Below, one piece after another: positions 1 to 9,515 of a stretch of 64,000 bases of DNA; position 1 is the stretch's first letter; the number at the start of each line of letters is the position of its first letter. The notes under the pieces are model-generated. The model did not search any database. It had not been told where the DNA came from and saw only the letters and a list, made by a program, of their open reading frames with translations. Position numbers and translations under genes: made by a program. The stretch is from Demequina mangrovi. GTDB lineage: Bacteria; Actinomycetota; Actinomycetes; Actinomycetales; Demequinaceae. The stretch covers positions 1 through 64,000 of the forward strand of contig NZ_BBLU01000003.1 of assembly GCF_000759715.1 (NCBI RefSeq), written 5' to 3'.

Positions 1-1287
1 GCCGCGGCCCGCGCCGCGACCGCCCGAGCGACGCCCGCGGCCGCCCGCGGGACGCGAGCCTCCGGGACGCGAGGTGTGGTGCGCCTGCGGCGCGGCGGCG
101 GTGCTCGGCGCGACGTGCGCCGCGACCTCGCCGATGAGCCGGACCACCGGGGCCGAGGCCGCGCTCACGGCCTCGGGGCGCACGGTGATCTTGGCCTTCT
201 TGAGCAGCAGGTCGGTCTCCTTGCGCTGCTCGGGCATCACGACGGTGACGACGTCGCCGGCGGAGCCGGCACGCGCGGTGCGGCCCGAGCGGTGCAGGTA
301 GGCCTTGTGCTCGGCCGGCGGGTCGACGTGGACCACGAGCTCGACGCCGTCGACGTGGACGCCGCGCGCCGCGACGTCCGTCGCGACCAGCACGCGCACG
401 CCGTCGCCCGCGAAGGCCGCGAGGTTCCGGTCGCGAGCGTTCTGCGACAGGTTTCCGTGGAGGTCCACGGCCGGGATGCCGGCGGCGGTGAGCTGCTTCG
501 CGAGCTTCTTCGCCTGGTGCTTGGTGCGCGTGAAGAGGATGCGGCGCGACGTGCCCGAGGCGAGCGCGTGCACCAGGTCCTTCTTCGCGTCCGCGCCCGC
601 GACGTGGAACACGTGGTGGGTCATCGCCTCGACGGGGCTCGACGCATCGTCCACGGAGTGCATGACCGGGTCGGTGAGGAAGCGCTTGACCAGCTTGTCG
701 ACGCCGTTGTCCAGCGTCGCGGAGAACAGCAGGCGCTGGCCGCGCTGCGGCGTCTTCGACATGATGCGCGTGACGCCGGGGAGGAAGCCGAGGTCGGCCA
801 TGTGGTCGGCCTCGTCCAGCACGGTGATCTCGACGCCGTCGAGCGAGACGTGGCCCTGACCCATGAGGTCCTCGAGGCGGCCGGGGCACGCGACGACGAT
901 GTCGACGCCGCGCTGGAGCGCCTGCTCCTGACGGCGCTGGCTCACGCCGCCGAAGATGGTGGCGGTGCGCATGCCGTACGCCGCGGCGAGCGGCGCGATC
1001 ACGGCGTCGATCTGGGTGGCGAGCTCACGGGTCGGCGCGAGGATGAGCGCGCGGGGACGGCCGGGCTTGGCGCGGCCCGAGCGCGAGCCCAGGCGCGAGG
1101 CGATCGGGATGGAGAAGGCGAGGGTCTTGCCGGAGCCGGTACGGCCCCGCCCGAGGACGTCACGGCCCGCGAGCGTGTCGGGGAGCGTGTCGACCTGGAT
1201 GGGGAACGCGTGGCGCTTGCCCTCCGCCTCGAGGACGTCGGTGAGGGGGGTGGGCACGCCGAGCTCGGCGAAGGTGGTGGAGGACAT
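1..1287 (-). CDS. DEAD-box RNA helicase (3' end outside window)
   Basis: ATP-dependent RNA helicase of the DEAD-box family, a cytoplasmic protein that remodels structured RNA in ribosome assembly, mRNA decay or cold adaptation. The start is the ATG at 1287. Visible motifs are Walker A GRTGSGKT (residues 48-55), PTRELA (85-90), DEAD (158-161), SAT (189-191) and HRSGRTARAG in the second RecA domain. The chain ends in a Gly/Arg-rich tail that is cut by the window edge, so the stop codon is not seen. Such RG-rich tails bind RNA non-specifically in this family. The subfamily (RhlE- or CsdA-like) cannot be settled. One GGACGATGC motif lies inside the gene at 644. Confidence 0.95.
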   Translation of the reverse strand, partial: MSSTTFAELGVPTPLTDVLEAEGKRHAFPIQVDTLPDTLAGRDVLGRGRTGSGKTLAFSIPIASRLGSRSGRAKPGRPRALILAPTRELATQIDAVIAPLAAAYGMRTATIFGGVSQRRQEQALQRGVDIVVACPGRLEDLMGQGHVSLDGVEITVLDEADHMADLGFLPGVTRIMSKTPQRGQRLLFSATLDNGVDKLVKRFLTDPVMHSVDDASSPVEAMTHHVFHVAGADAKKDLVHALASGTSRRILFTRTKHQAKKLAKQLTAAGIPAVDLHGNLSQNARDRNLAAFAGDGVRVLVATDVAARGVHVDGVELVVHVDPPAEHKAYLHRSGRTARAGSAGDVVTVVMPEQRKETDLLLKKAKITVRPEAVSAASAPVVRLIGEVAAHVAPSTAAAPQAHHTSRPGGSRPAGGRGRRSGGRGAGRG

Positions 1288-1451
1288 GGGTGCCTTTCTG
1301 GCGGCTTCCGGCGCGCGCGACACGGCGCATCACCGGATGAGGTGGCGAATCGCGGAGGTGTCCGCGCTCGTTCGCCGAAGAGAACTTCTCCGAGCCGCGC
1401 CGCCATGAAGGTCGGGCGCCGGCGAGAAGTGGAAGCAATCCGCGACGCAGG

Positions 1452-1469
1452 AGGGCCGTCGACGGCCCT
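1452..1469. terminator. Perfect 18-nt palindrome, likely terminator of the regulator operon
   Basis: A self-complementary 18-nt block (AGGGCCGTCGACGGCCCT) lies 60 bp beyond the response-regulator stop on the minus strand and 165 bp before the helicase start. It has no T-run, as is usual for hairpin terminators in high-GC actinobacteria. It could instead act in the long 5' leader of the helicase gene. Confidence 0.5.
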
Positions 1470-1528
1470 GCAAGTGGGTCAAGCGTACCAGGCCGGTCAT
1501 CGGCGCCCCCGGCGGGGACCGCGTCGCG

Positions 1529-2179
1529 TCAGACGATGCGTCGCTGCGCGGCCCAGTGCGCGAGCTCGTGCCGGTTGGACAGCTGGAGCTTGTGCAGCAC
1601 CTTGCCCACGTGCGTCTCGACCGTCTTGATCGAGATGAACAGCTTCTCGCCCACCTCGCGGTAGGTGTAGCCGCGCGCGATGAGACGCATGACCTCCTGC
1701 TCGCGCTCGGTGAGCTTGTCGAGGTCCTCGTCCACCGCCGCGACCTCGCCTCCGGCGGCGCCGAACGCGTCGAGCACGAAGCCCGCGAGGCGCGGCGAGA
1801 ACACCGCGTCCCCGCCTGCGACGCGACGCACCGCGTCTGAGAGGTCGGGGCCCGAGATCGACTTGGTGACGTAGCCGCGCGCGCCGGCGCGCACCGTCGC
1901 GACCACATCCTCGGCCGCATCGGACACCGACAGCGCGAGGACGCGCGGGGCGCCGGGACGATGCAGCACCTCGGCGAGCACGTCGAGCGCGCCTCCCCCG
2001 GTGCCGCCGGGCAGGTGCACGTCGAGGATCACCACCTGCGGCGCCTTCGCGACGATCTCGGCGACGGCGGACTCGACGTCGCGCGCCTCGCCGATCACCT
2101 CGATGTCGTCGTCGAGGCTCTCGCGAACCCCGACGCGGATGACGTCGTGGTCGTCCACGATCACCACGGATACGGTCAT
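1529..2179 (-). CDS. NarL/LuxR-family response regulator
   Basis: A 216-residue two-component response regulator that binds DNA when phosphorylated. The receiver domain carries the acidic pair VDDH near the N-terminus, the phospho-acceptor Asp53 in ILDVHLPG, and the conserved Lys in the GYVTKS segment. The C-terminal LuxR-type helix-turn-helix begins at LTEREQEV (about residue 155) and includes the ISIKTVETHVGKVLHKL recognition region. Its ATG overlaps the kinase stop (ATGA), so the two are translationally coupled. Likely targets are the divergent PspC-domain gene and its own operon, by analogy with Lia/Psp-type envelope-stress systems (inference). Confidence 0.92.
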   Translation of the reverse strand: MTVSVVIVDDHDVIRVGVRESLDDDIEVIGEARDVESAVAEIVAKAPQVVILDVHLPGGTGGGALDVLAEVLHRPGAPRVLALSVSDAAEDVVATVRAGARGYVTKSISGPDLSDAVRRVAGGDAVFSPRLAGFVLDAFGAAGGEVAAVDEDLDKLTEREQEVMRLIARGYTYREVGEKLFISIKTVETHVGKVLHKLQLSNRHELAHWAAQRRIV

Positions 2180-3195
2180 GGCTGCTCCTCCCGGGGCATC
2201 GTGATGGTCACCTCGGTGCGGCCGCCGGGCGCGGAGGAGATCTCCGCGGTGCCGCCGTGCCGCTCCACACGGTTGATGATGGAGTCGCGGATCCCGAGCC
2301 TGCCCGTCGGCACGGCGCCGGGGTCGAAGCCCGGCCCTCCGTCGCGCACGAACACCTCGAGCCCGCGCGCGGTCACCTCGGCGTACACCGAGTAGGGCGG
2401 CTCCGCGTGCCGCGCGGCGTTGAAGGTCGCCTCGCGCACCGCCTGCACCGCCGCCGCGAGCGCGGGCGTGGTGGGCGAGTCGCCGACCGTCACCACCTCG
2501 ACCTCGACGCTGTGCGCGTCCTCGACCTCCGCGACCACGGCGCCGAGCGCCGTCGCCACCGACTCGTCGTGCGAGAGCCGATCCTGGTACAGGTAGGCGC
2601 GCAGGTCCCGCTCCTGCGCGCGGGCGAGCCGCGCGACCGCCGCCGGATCGTCCGCCTTCGCGCGGATGAGGGTGAGCGTCTGGAGCACCGAGTCGTGCAG
2701 GTGCGCCGCGATCTCGGCGCGCTCGAACTCGCGCACGCGCCGCTCACGCTCGACGCCGACCTGCCGGATGAGCCGCAACCACCACGGCGCGAGCAGGAAC
2801 GCGAGCGCCGCGACGAGCACGAGAGGCAGCACCAGCGCCCGTACCAGCGGGTTCCAGTCCGGGTCCGCGGCCGCGAACCACCACAGCGCCCCGACCGACA
2901 GCAGCAGGCCCGCGCTCGCGCGCAGCCACGCGTCTCGGGAGAACAGCCCGCCGACGTCCGGCCTGCGCGCGTCGAGCTGAACCGCGTTCTCGAGCGGGCT
3001 CCACACCAGCACCACGCCCATGATGAAGACGAGCAGCGGCACCAGCCACCACGACAGGCGCGCCCACTCGTAGCGGTGGATCAGCATCGCCGCCGCGATC
3101 GCGAGCAGCACGCCCCCGACCAGCGCACGCCACCACTGCGCGGCCGTCGAGCGGCGCTCGAGGGGGTGCGCGAGGCGCGGCGCGGGAGCGGACAT
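2176..3195 (-). CDS. LiaS/DesK-type sensor histidine kinase
   Basis: Membrane sensor kinase of 339 residues, partner of the overlapping response regulator. Four hydrophobic segments lie in the first 137 residues (about 24-40, 46-66, 93-110 and 118-137), with almost no extracytoplasmic domain, so an intramembrane-sensing mode is plausible. The HisKA_3-type phosphorylation site is in HLHDSV (His167), followed by a HATPase domain with the N-box region REATFNAARHA and the G-box DGGPGFDP. The start is ATG 3195, preceded by an AAGGTGG ribosome-binding site. It diverges from the PspC-domain gene across a 159-bp spacer that contains a GGACGATGCG copy at 3241. Confidence 0.9.
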   Translation of the reverse strand: MSAPAPRLAHPLERRSTAAQWWRALVGGVLLAIAAAMLIHRYEWARLSWWLVPLLVFIMGVVLVWSPLENAVQLDARRPDVGGLFSRDAWLRASAGLLLSVGALWWFAAADPDWNPLVRALVLPLVLVAALAFLLAPWWLRLIRQVGVERERRVREFERAEIAAHLHDSVLQTLTLIRAKADDPAAVARLARAQERDLRAYLYQDRLSHDESVATALGAVVAEVEDAHSVEVEVVTVGDSPTTPALAAAVQAVREATFNAARHAEPPYSVYAEVTARGLEVFVRDGGPGFDPGAVPTGRLGIRDSIINRVERHGGTAEISSAPGGRTEVTITMPREEQP

Positions 3196-3354
3196 GGGAC
3201 CACCTTCGCACAGGGTTCGCGCGCCTCGCCTCGGCCGCTCGGACGATGCGCGGAACAGCGCCGCCGACCCAGGATCAGGGGTCGAATCAGGGGCTTCCCT
3301 CATGGCGCGCCGCGCGGGCCGGCGCGAGACTCGAAGAGGAGACGGAGGAACGAC

Positions 3355-5040
3355 ATGAGCGATCAGCAGACCCCGCCGCAGGAGGCAGGGTTCTTCACCA
3401 GCATCCGAGGCTGGGGCATCCGGCGCGGCGACGCGCACGTCCTGGGAGGGGTCGCGAGCGGCCTCGCCGAGCGGCTCGGGTGGTCGGTCGGATGGACCCG
3501 CGTGGCCGTCGTGGCGGCGGCTCTCCTCACGCACGGGCTGGGGCTGCTCGCCTATGCCGCGGCGTGGGCGCTGCTGCCGGACAGCCAGGGCCGCATCGTC
3601 GCCCAGGACTTCGGACGCGGCGTCCCCAACGTCGGCGCGCTCATCGGCATCGGGATCATCGGCGTGCTGGGCCTCATCGGGCTCAGCGACGGCAACACGT
3701 GGGGGTGGAACGGCGGCGGCTGGGACGGCGGTCCCGACGTCGGCGGCATCCTCCGCGGCTTCTTCGGCCTGGTCGCCGCGATGTTCACCCTCGCGGTCAT
3801 CGCCGGCGCGATCGCGCTCATCGTCTACCTGGTCCGCCGCAACCGGGACACCACCGGCACCGCGCAGCCGCGCAACCCCGCCGACGGCCCGCCCGTGTAC
3901 GCCGCGCCCCCGGCGTGGGCCGCCGATCGGCAGGCGCAGCGCGAGGCGTCGCGCCAGGCACGCGACGAGCGCCGCGACTACCGGCGTGCGCAGGCCTACG
4001 CCGCGGCCGATGAGGCCGTCGCCTCCGCGAACGCCGCCGCCGACGGTGCGGCAGCCGCCGCCCAGGAGGCCTCCGACGCCGCACGTCAGGCCGCTCAGCC
4101 GCCGTACACGTACGCCGGGCACACCGCCCCGCGCATGGCACCGCCCCGCCCCCCGCGCCCGCCGCGGGTGCCCGGACCCGGGCTGCCGTTCCACCTGCTC
4201 AACCTCGCGTGGTTCGCGCTCTCCGGCGCCGCGACGGCCTGGGCGGCGTGGCAGGGCGAGCTCGCGGTCAACGGGCTGGTCGCATGGTTCGCGCTGTACT
4301 TCACGGGGCTCGGCGTGCTCATCGCGATCGTCGCCCTCACCGGGCGCCGGCTGGGATTCCTCGCGGTGCTCTCCGCGCTGCTCCTGGTCCCGGCGATCGT
4401 CATGATCGCCCAGGCGGACGAGATCCGCGACGGCTGGGGCAACCGGTGGCTTCCGGGCATCGCGATCGAGGGCGAGGGCGACGAGGTCACCCGCGTGCGG
4501 ATCGGCGACAGCGGGATCGTGATCGACGAGGACGGCGTGCGGATCGGCGACGACGACATCGTCATCGACGACCAGGGGGTCCACCTCAACGGCGGCTCCG
4601 AGCCGACCACCGAGCCGTCCACGGCGGCCCCCGAGCCCTCGTCCACCGGCACCGCGTCGGCCGGGCCGGCGGAGGTGGACGCGATCGCCGCGCTCACGGA
4701 CGGCTACTCGCTGATCTTCGTGCCCTCCGCGTGCGACGACGACCTCACGGTCGACGCCGACGGGCACCCCACCGGACAGGTGTCGACCACGGGGCTCCTC
4801 GGGGAGCGCACGGTCGAGGCCACCACGTACAGCACCACCGTCGGCATCGACGAGGGCACCGGGATCGCGATCGACCTCGCGGACGACGAGTCCGTACGCG
4901 TCGTCTGGCCGCAGCGCGGCTTCGCGTGCGACGTCGCCGCGGGCGACGAGTTCGCCGCGGTCGCCCCCACCCACCCGCTGGTCCACATCGATCCGAGCCC
5001 GGCGGTCCGCTACATCGTCATCGAGGAGGTCGCATCATGA
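3355..5040 (+). CDS. PspC-domain membrane protein with acidic beta-repeat segment
   Basis: Protein of 561 residues. The N-terminus is a PspC domain (GGVASGLAERLGW, then hydrophobic stretches to residue about 75), followed by further membrane segments, an Ala/Gln/Arg-rich cytoplasmic linker (about residues 180-255), and three more membrane helices (about 280-355). After these comes an acidic repeat in which VRIGD.GIVIDEDG-like units of about 12 residues recur three times (about 380-420), then a Thr/Ser/Pro-rich linker and a C-terminal extracytoplasmic domain with two Cys. The start ATG 3355 has a GGAGG-type site. Divergence from the kinase/regulator pair suggests an envelope-stress sensor or modulator (inference). 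Confidence 0.85.
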   Translation: MSDQQTPPQEAGFFTSIRGWGIRRGDAHVLGGVASGLAERLGWSVGWTRVAVVAAALLTHGLGLLAYAAAWALLPDSQGRIVAQDFGRGVPNVGALIGIGIIGVLGLIGLSDGNTWGWNGGGWDGGPDVGGILRGFFGLVAAMFTLAVIAGAIALIVYLVRRNRDTTGTAQPRNPADGPPVYAAPPAWAADRQAQREASRQARDERRDYRRAQAYAAADEAVASANAAADGAAAAAQEASDAARQAAQPPYTYAGHTAPRMAPPRPPRPPRVPGPGLPFHLLNLAWFALSGAATAWAAWQGELAVNGLVAWFALYFTGLGVLIAIVALTGRRLGFLAVLSALLLVPAIVMIAQADEIRDGWGNRWLPGIAIEGEGDEVTRVRIGDSGIVIDEDGVRIGDDDIVIDDQGVHLNGGSEPTTEPSTAAPEPSSTGTASAGPAEVDAIAALTDGYSLIFVPSACDDDLTVDADGHPTGQVSTTGLLGERTVEATTYSTTVGIDEGTGIAIDLADDESVRVVWPQRGFACDVAAGDEFAAVAPTHPLVHIDPSPAVRYIVIEEVAS

Positions 5041-5387
5041 GCACCGACACCCTGCGCACCCGGCCGCGCCGCGGCATCGGCGAGCGCGTCACCGGAGTGA
5101 TCTGGGGCGCGATCGTCGCCACCACGGGCGGGCTGCTCATCGCAGCGCTGTCCGGTTACACGATCGACGTCGAGCTCGCCGCGATCATCGCGCTCAGCGC
5201 GCTCGGGGCTTGGCTCGTGGTCTCCGCGGTCGTGGTCGCGACGCGTCAGTCCCGCCGGGAGCGGGCGGCCTTCGAAGCGGCCAAGTCGCCGGGCCCGGAG
5301 CCCGAGGAGCCCGCGATGGCGCCGGCCGAGCCCACGGGCACCACAGGGCAGGCGTCTACCGAGCCCGAGGACCGCAAGGATCCCTGA
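5037..5387 (+). CDS. Small two-helix membrane protein in the PspC operon
   Basis: Hypothetical protein of 116 residues whose ATG overlaps the stop of the PspC-domain gene (ATGA), so it is translationally coupled to it. Two hydrophobic segments (about residues 20-40 and 45-65) are followed by an Arg-rich turn and a Pro/Glu-rich, acidic cytoplasmic tail. No family is recognised. The position implies a membrane partner or modulator of the PspC-type stress response. A strong bidirectional hairpin follows. Confidence 0.75.
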   Translation: MSTDTLRTRPRRGIGERVTGVIWGAIVATTGGLLIAALSGYTIDVELAAIIALSALGAWLVVSAVVVATRQSRRERAAFEAAKSPGPEPEEPAMAPAEPTGTTGQASTEPEDRKDP

Positions 5388-5420
5388 CTGGCCCGACATA
5401 CGGGTCGGCCCGGACACGCA

Positions 5421-5456
5421 GAAGGGGCGCCGCGCATGCATGCGCGGCGCCCCTTC
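5421..5456. terminator. Bidirectional terminator, 36-nt perfect palindrome
   Basis: Fully self-complementary block whose arms begin GAAGGGGCGCCGCGCATG. It sits between the converging PspC operon (plus) and guaA (minus, stop at 5463) and can terminate transcription from both sides. Confidence 0.85.
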
Positions 5457-5462
5457 AGGCGT

Positions 5463-7030
<1,568 letters not shown>

Positions 7031-7034
<4 letters not shown>

Positions 7035-7378
7035 TTCTGAACCTCCAGGGTGTCGAGGACCTCCGCGTGCACGCGGCGCTCGGCGAAGAACGACAGCAGC
7101 GGGACGATGCCGCCCGCGGCCATGTAGATGACGCGCGGGATGTCCCATCGCATCAGCAGCCACAGCTGCAGCACCGTGACCAGGTAGACCATGTAGACGA
7201 AGCCGTGGACCTGCGCGATGACGAACATCGTCGGGTCGAGCGTCTCCTTGAGCGACTCGAGGCCGGGCAGGTAGCGCAGCAGCCCGAGGAACACGACGAT
7301 GAGCAGCGCTCCGGTGACGAACGCCATGACGCGGTAGCGCGCCAGCGCGCCGGGGATCTTGCTGGAAGCGTCGCTCAC
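7031..7378 (-). CDS. DUF3817 integral membrane protein
   Basis: Membrane protein of 115 residues matching the DUF3817 family, with [10 protein letters not shown] at the start of helix one and the conserved [12 protein letters not shown] segment in helix two; three hydrophobic helices in all. The start is GTG 7378, overlapping the SURF1 stop by four bases; a longer upstream start would run into SURF1 coding sequence. DUF3817 genes often sit beside guaA in actinobacteria, but no function is established. Confidence 0.85.
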
Positions 7379-8160
7379 GCGTGGTCCTCTCCGGTGATCT
7401 GCGCATCGTCCCGGGTGTCCGGGCGCGCGCGTCCATTGTCGCGTATCCAGCGCATCGTGATGAACAGAGCGAAGGCGCCGAACAGCCACCACTCGAGCGC
7501 GTACGCGGCGGAGCGGAAGTTGAGCTCCGTGGTGGGCGGCAGCGGCTCGAGCGCCGTCCAGGTCTCGGTGCCGTCGTAGGACACGAGCAGGGCGGAGTAC
7601 ATCGGCGCGGGCCAGACCTGCGCGAGCTCCGAGGTCGCCATCGCTGAGGCCCAGAAGGTCCCGTCGGCGGGCGCGGACTCGGGAGCGGACGATGCGGTCG
7701 AGGCCTCGGGCGCCCGGAGGTACCCCTCGAGCGCGACCTCGGTGCCGGCGGCGTCGTCGGGCCCGGCCGGCTCGCCGTCCGCGCGCCAGCCCACGACCAC
7801 CGCGAGCGTCGCCTCCTCACCCGTGCCGGTCTGCTCGGCGGGCACCGTGAGCGCGCGCACCAGCATCTCGGCGGCCGTGCCGTCCACCTCGCGGCCGGTG
7901 ACCACGGCCGCGTCGACGTCGGCCCAGGTCCCGGTGACGGTGACCTGGCGGCCGATCGCCTCGCCCGCGGACTGCGCGGGGCTCAGCACCTCCGCGAGCG
8001 CGACGGCGGGATCGGGCTGCACGGTGCGCCCGGTGGTCGAGGCGCGCGACCACTGCCACCAGCCGAGTCCGCCGCACACCCCGACCGCGAGCGCCGCGAC
8101 GAGCACGGCGGCGATCACGCGGCCCCAGAGGATGGTGCCGCGTGCGTCCCGCCCCGTCAC
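7375..8160 (-). CDS. SURF1-family cytochrome oxidase biogenesis protein
   Basis: SURF1 proteins help insert haem into subunit I of aa3-type cytochrome oxidase. This 261-residue protein has the expected plan: an N-terminal membrane helix (about 14-35) ending in GWWQWSRA, a large extracytoplasmic domain with the VTVTGTWAD and VVVGWRADG strands, and a C-terminal helix beginning [18 protein letters not shown]. The start GTG 8160 overlaps the diguanylate cyclase stop. It implies an aerobic terminal oxidase elsewhere in the genome. Two GGACGATGC motifs (7403, 7687) fall inside in opposite orientations and different frames. Confidence 0.85.
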   Translation of the reverse strand: MTGRDARGTILWGRVIAAVLVAALAVGVCGGLGWWQWSRASTTGRTVQPDPAVALAEVLSPAQSAGEAIGRQVTVTGTWADVDAAVVTGREVDGTAAEMLVRALTVPAEQTGTGEEATLAVVVGWRADGEPAGPDDAAGTEVALEGYLRAPEASTASSAPESAPADGTFWASAMATSELAQVWPAPMYSALLVSYDGTETWTALEPLPPTTELNFRSAAYALEWWLFGAFALFITMRWIRDNGRARPDTRDDAQITGEDHA

Positions 8161-9326
8161 CGGCGCGGCCGCGTCGGGTTGCGGGAGGAGCCGGCCTCGC
8201 TCAGCGGGCGCATCCGGACGCAGTCGCGACCGGCCTGCTTCGCGTCGTACAGCGCGTCGTCGGCCCGCTTGACCACCCGGTGGCTCGCGCCGTCGCCCGT
8301 GCCGTCGGCCACGCCGACGGACACCGTGACGCGGTGCTCATGGTCGCCGCACGTGATGGGGCGCTCGCGAACGATCCTTCTCATGCGCTCCATCATGACG
8401 GCTGCATCGGCCAGCGTGGAATCGCCGAGGACCACGATGAACTCCTCGCCGCCCCAGCGCCCCAGCGCGTCGGTGACGCGGACCTGCCCGCGCAGGCGCT
8501 CGCCGAGATCCGCGAGCACACGGTCGCCGCACGCGTGGCCGTGCACGTCGTTGAGCTCCTTGAAGCGGTCGAGATCCGCGATCGCGACGCAGTAGGCGCG
8601 GCCCTCCGCGCCGCCAAGCTCCTCGAGGCGGGCCGCGATGGGGCGCCGGTTCGCGAGCCCGGTGAGGGGATCGGTGTTGGCGAGGTACTCGGCGCGGGCG
8701 GCGAGGCGCTCGGCCTCGGCCTTGGCGGCGCGCGCCCGATGCTGCGCGACCACCGACAGCAGGAACATCAGCGTCGCGGTCCCGACTGCGTTGGTCGCGA
8801 ACATGCCGGCCACGTCCTCCTCGCTGCCGTACGGGCCCACGCCCTCGGTCGCGAGCTGCGCGTACAGGAAGGCGGTGCCTGTGACGGCGGCGAAGAACCA
8901 CCGCCATCCGCGCTGATCCTCGGTGAACATGAGGAACACCAGCTGCGACGCGGTGATGAGGTAGAAGTGATGGCCCGACGCCCATCCCATGAGCGCCGCC
9001 ATGTAGACCATCCCGGTGGTCGCGACGGCGAGGTACAGCACCGCGGCCGCGAGCTGGCGCCCGCGGTGCACCAGCGCCAGCACGGCGAGGAACGCGAGGA
9101 TCGAGGCGCCGTTGAGCCACGGCAGCGGGCCCGCGGCGACCTCGGGGTCGGTGAGGTAGGTCAGCGTGAAGAGCAGCGTGGTGACCACCGACACGACCGC
9201 GAAGGTGTTGACGGTGCCGGCCGCGCTTCCCGCGGGCCCGGTCAGGCCGCCGGCCCGGCGCTCGAAGAACGTCGACAGCGCTGCGGGCACGCGCGAGACG
9301 CGCTCCTCGGGCTCCCCCGGACCCAT
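8157..9326 (-). CDS. Membrane diguanylate cyclase (GGDEF)
   Basis: Makes cyclic di-GMP from two GTP. The protein has 389 residues: about six hydrophobic segments (about 45-200), a short helical linker rich in Ala and Arg, and a C-terminal GGDEF domain with the signature GGEEF. The sequence RVTD lies five residues before GGEEF, matching the RxxD inhibitory site, so product inhibition is expected. There is no EAL domain. The ATG at 9326 has a GGGGAGG site. It heads the operon that ends with guaA and so couples a GTP-consuming signalling enzyme to GMP synthesis. Confidence 0.92.
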   Translation of the reverse strand: MGPGEPEERVSRVPAALSTFFERRAGGLTGPAGSAAGTVNTFAVVSVVTTLLFTLTYLTDPEVAAGPLPWLNGASILAFLAVLALVHRGRQLAAAVLYLAVATTGMVYMAALMGWASGHHFYLITASQLVFLMFTEDQRGWRWFFAAVTGTAFLYAQLATEGVGPYGSEEDVAGMFATNAVGTATLMFLLSVVAQHRARAAKAEAERLAARAEYLANTDPLTGLANRRPIAARLEELGGAEGRAYCVAIADLDRFKELNDVHGHACGDRVLADLGERLRGQVRVTDALGRWGGEEFIVVLGDSTLADAAVMMERMRRIVRERPITCGDHEHRVTVSVGVADGTGDGASHRVVKRADDALYDAKQAGRDCVRMRPLSEAGSSRNPTRPRR

Positions 9327-9468
9327 CGCGCCTCCCCTCGGCCGTGCCCCGCATCAGGCCTGGCACGTACGGTCCTGCCCCTCAGCGGGACCGCTCGACG
9401 TCCAGCCTACCGACCCCCGCGGACGATGCGCCTCTCACGAGCGTGCGAAGGGTGCCACAGGCCCCTCA

Positions 9469-9490
9469 GGACCTTCGGCCGCGAAGGTCC
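9469..9490. promoter_or_regulatory. Inverted repeat upstream of pta
   Basis: Perfect 8-bp arms (GGACCTTC and GAAGGTCC) with a 6-nt loop, ending 25 bp before the pta start. It could be a regulator-binding site or a leader hairpin. The 189-bp spacer also holds a GGACGATGCG copy at 9421. Confidence 0.4.
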
Positions 9491-9515
9491 CGGTCATTCG
9501 TGGAACCATAGGGGC

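Noticed and set aside
76-1629. Long open frame on the plus strand across the helicase and regulator genes
   Set aside because: Its translation is Arg/Asp/Val/His-rich without any family motif, and the minus strand of the same stretch carries clear DEAD-box and response-regulator motifs. High GC keeps antisense frames open throughout the window.
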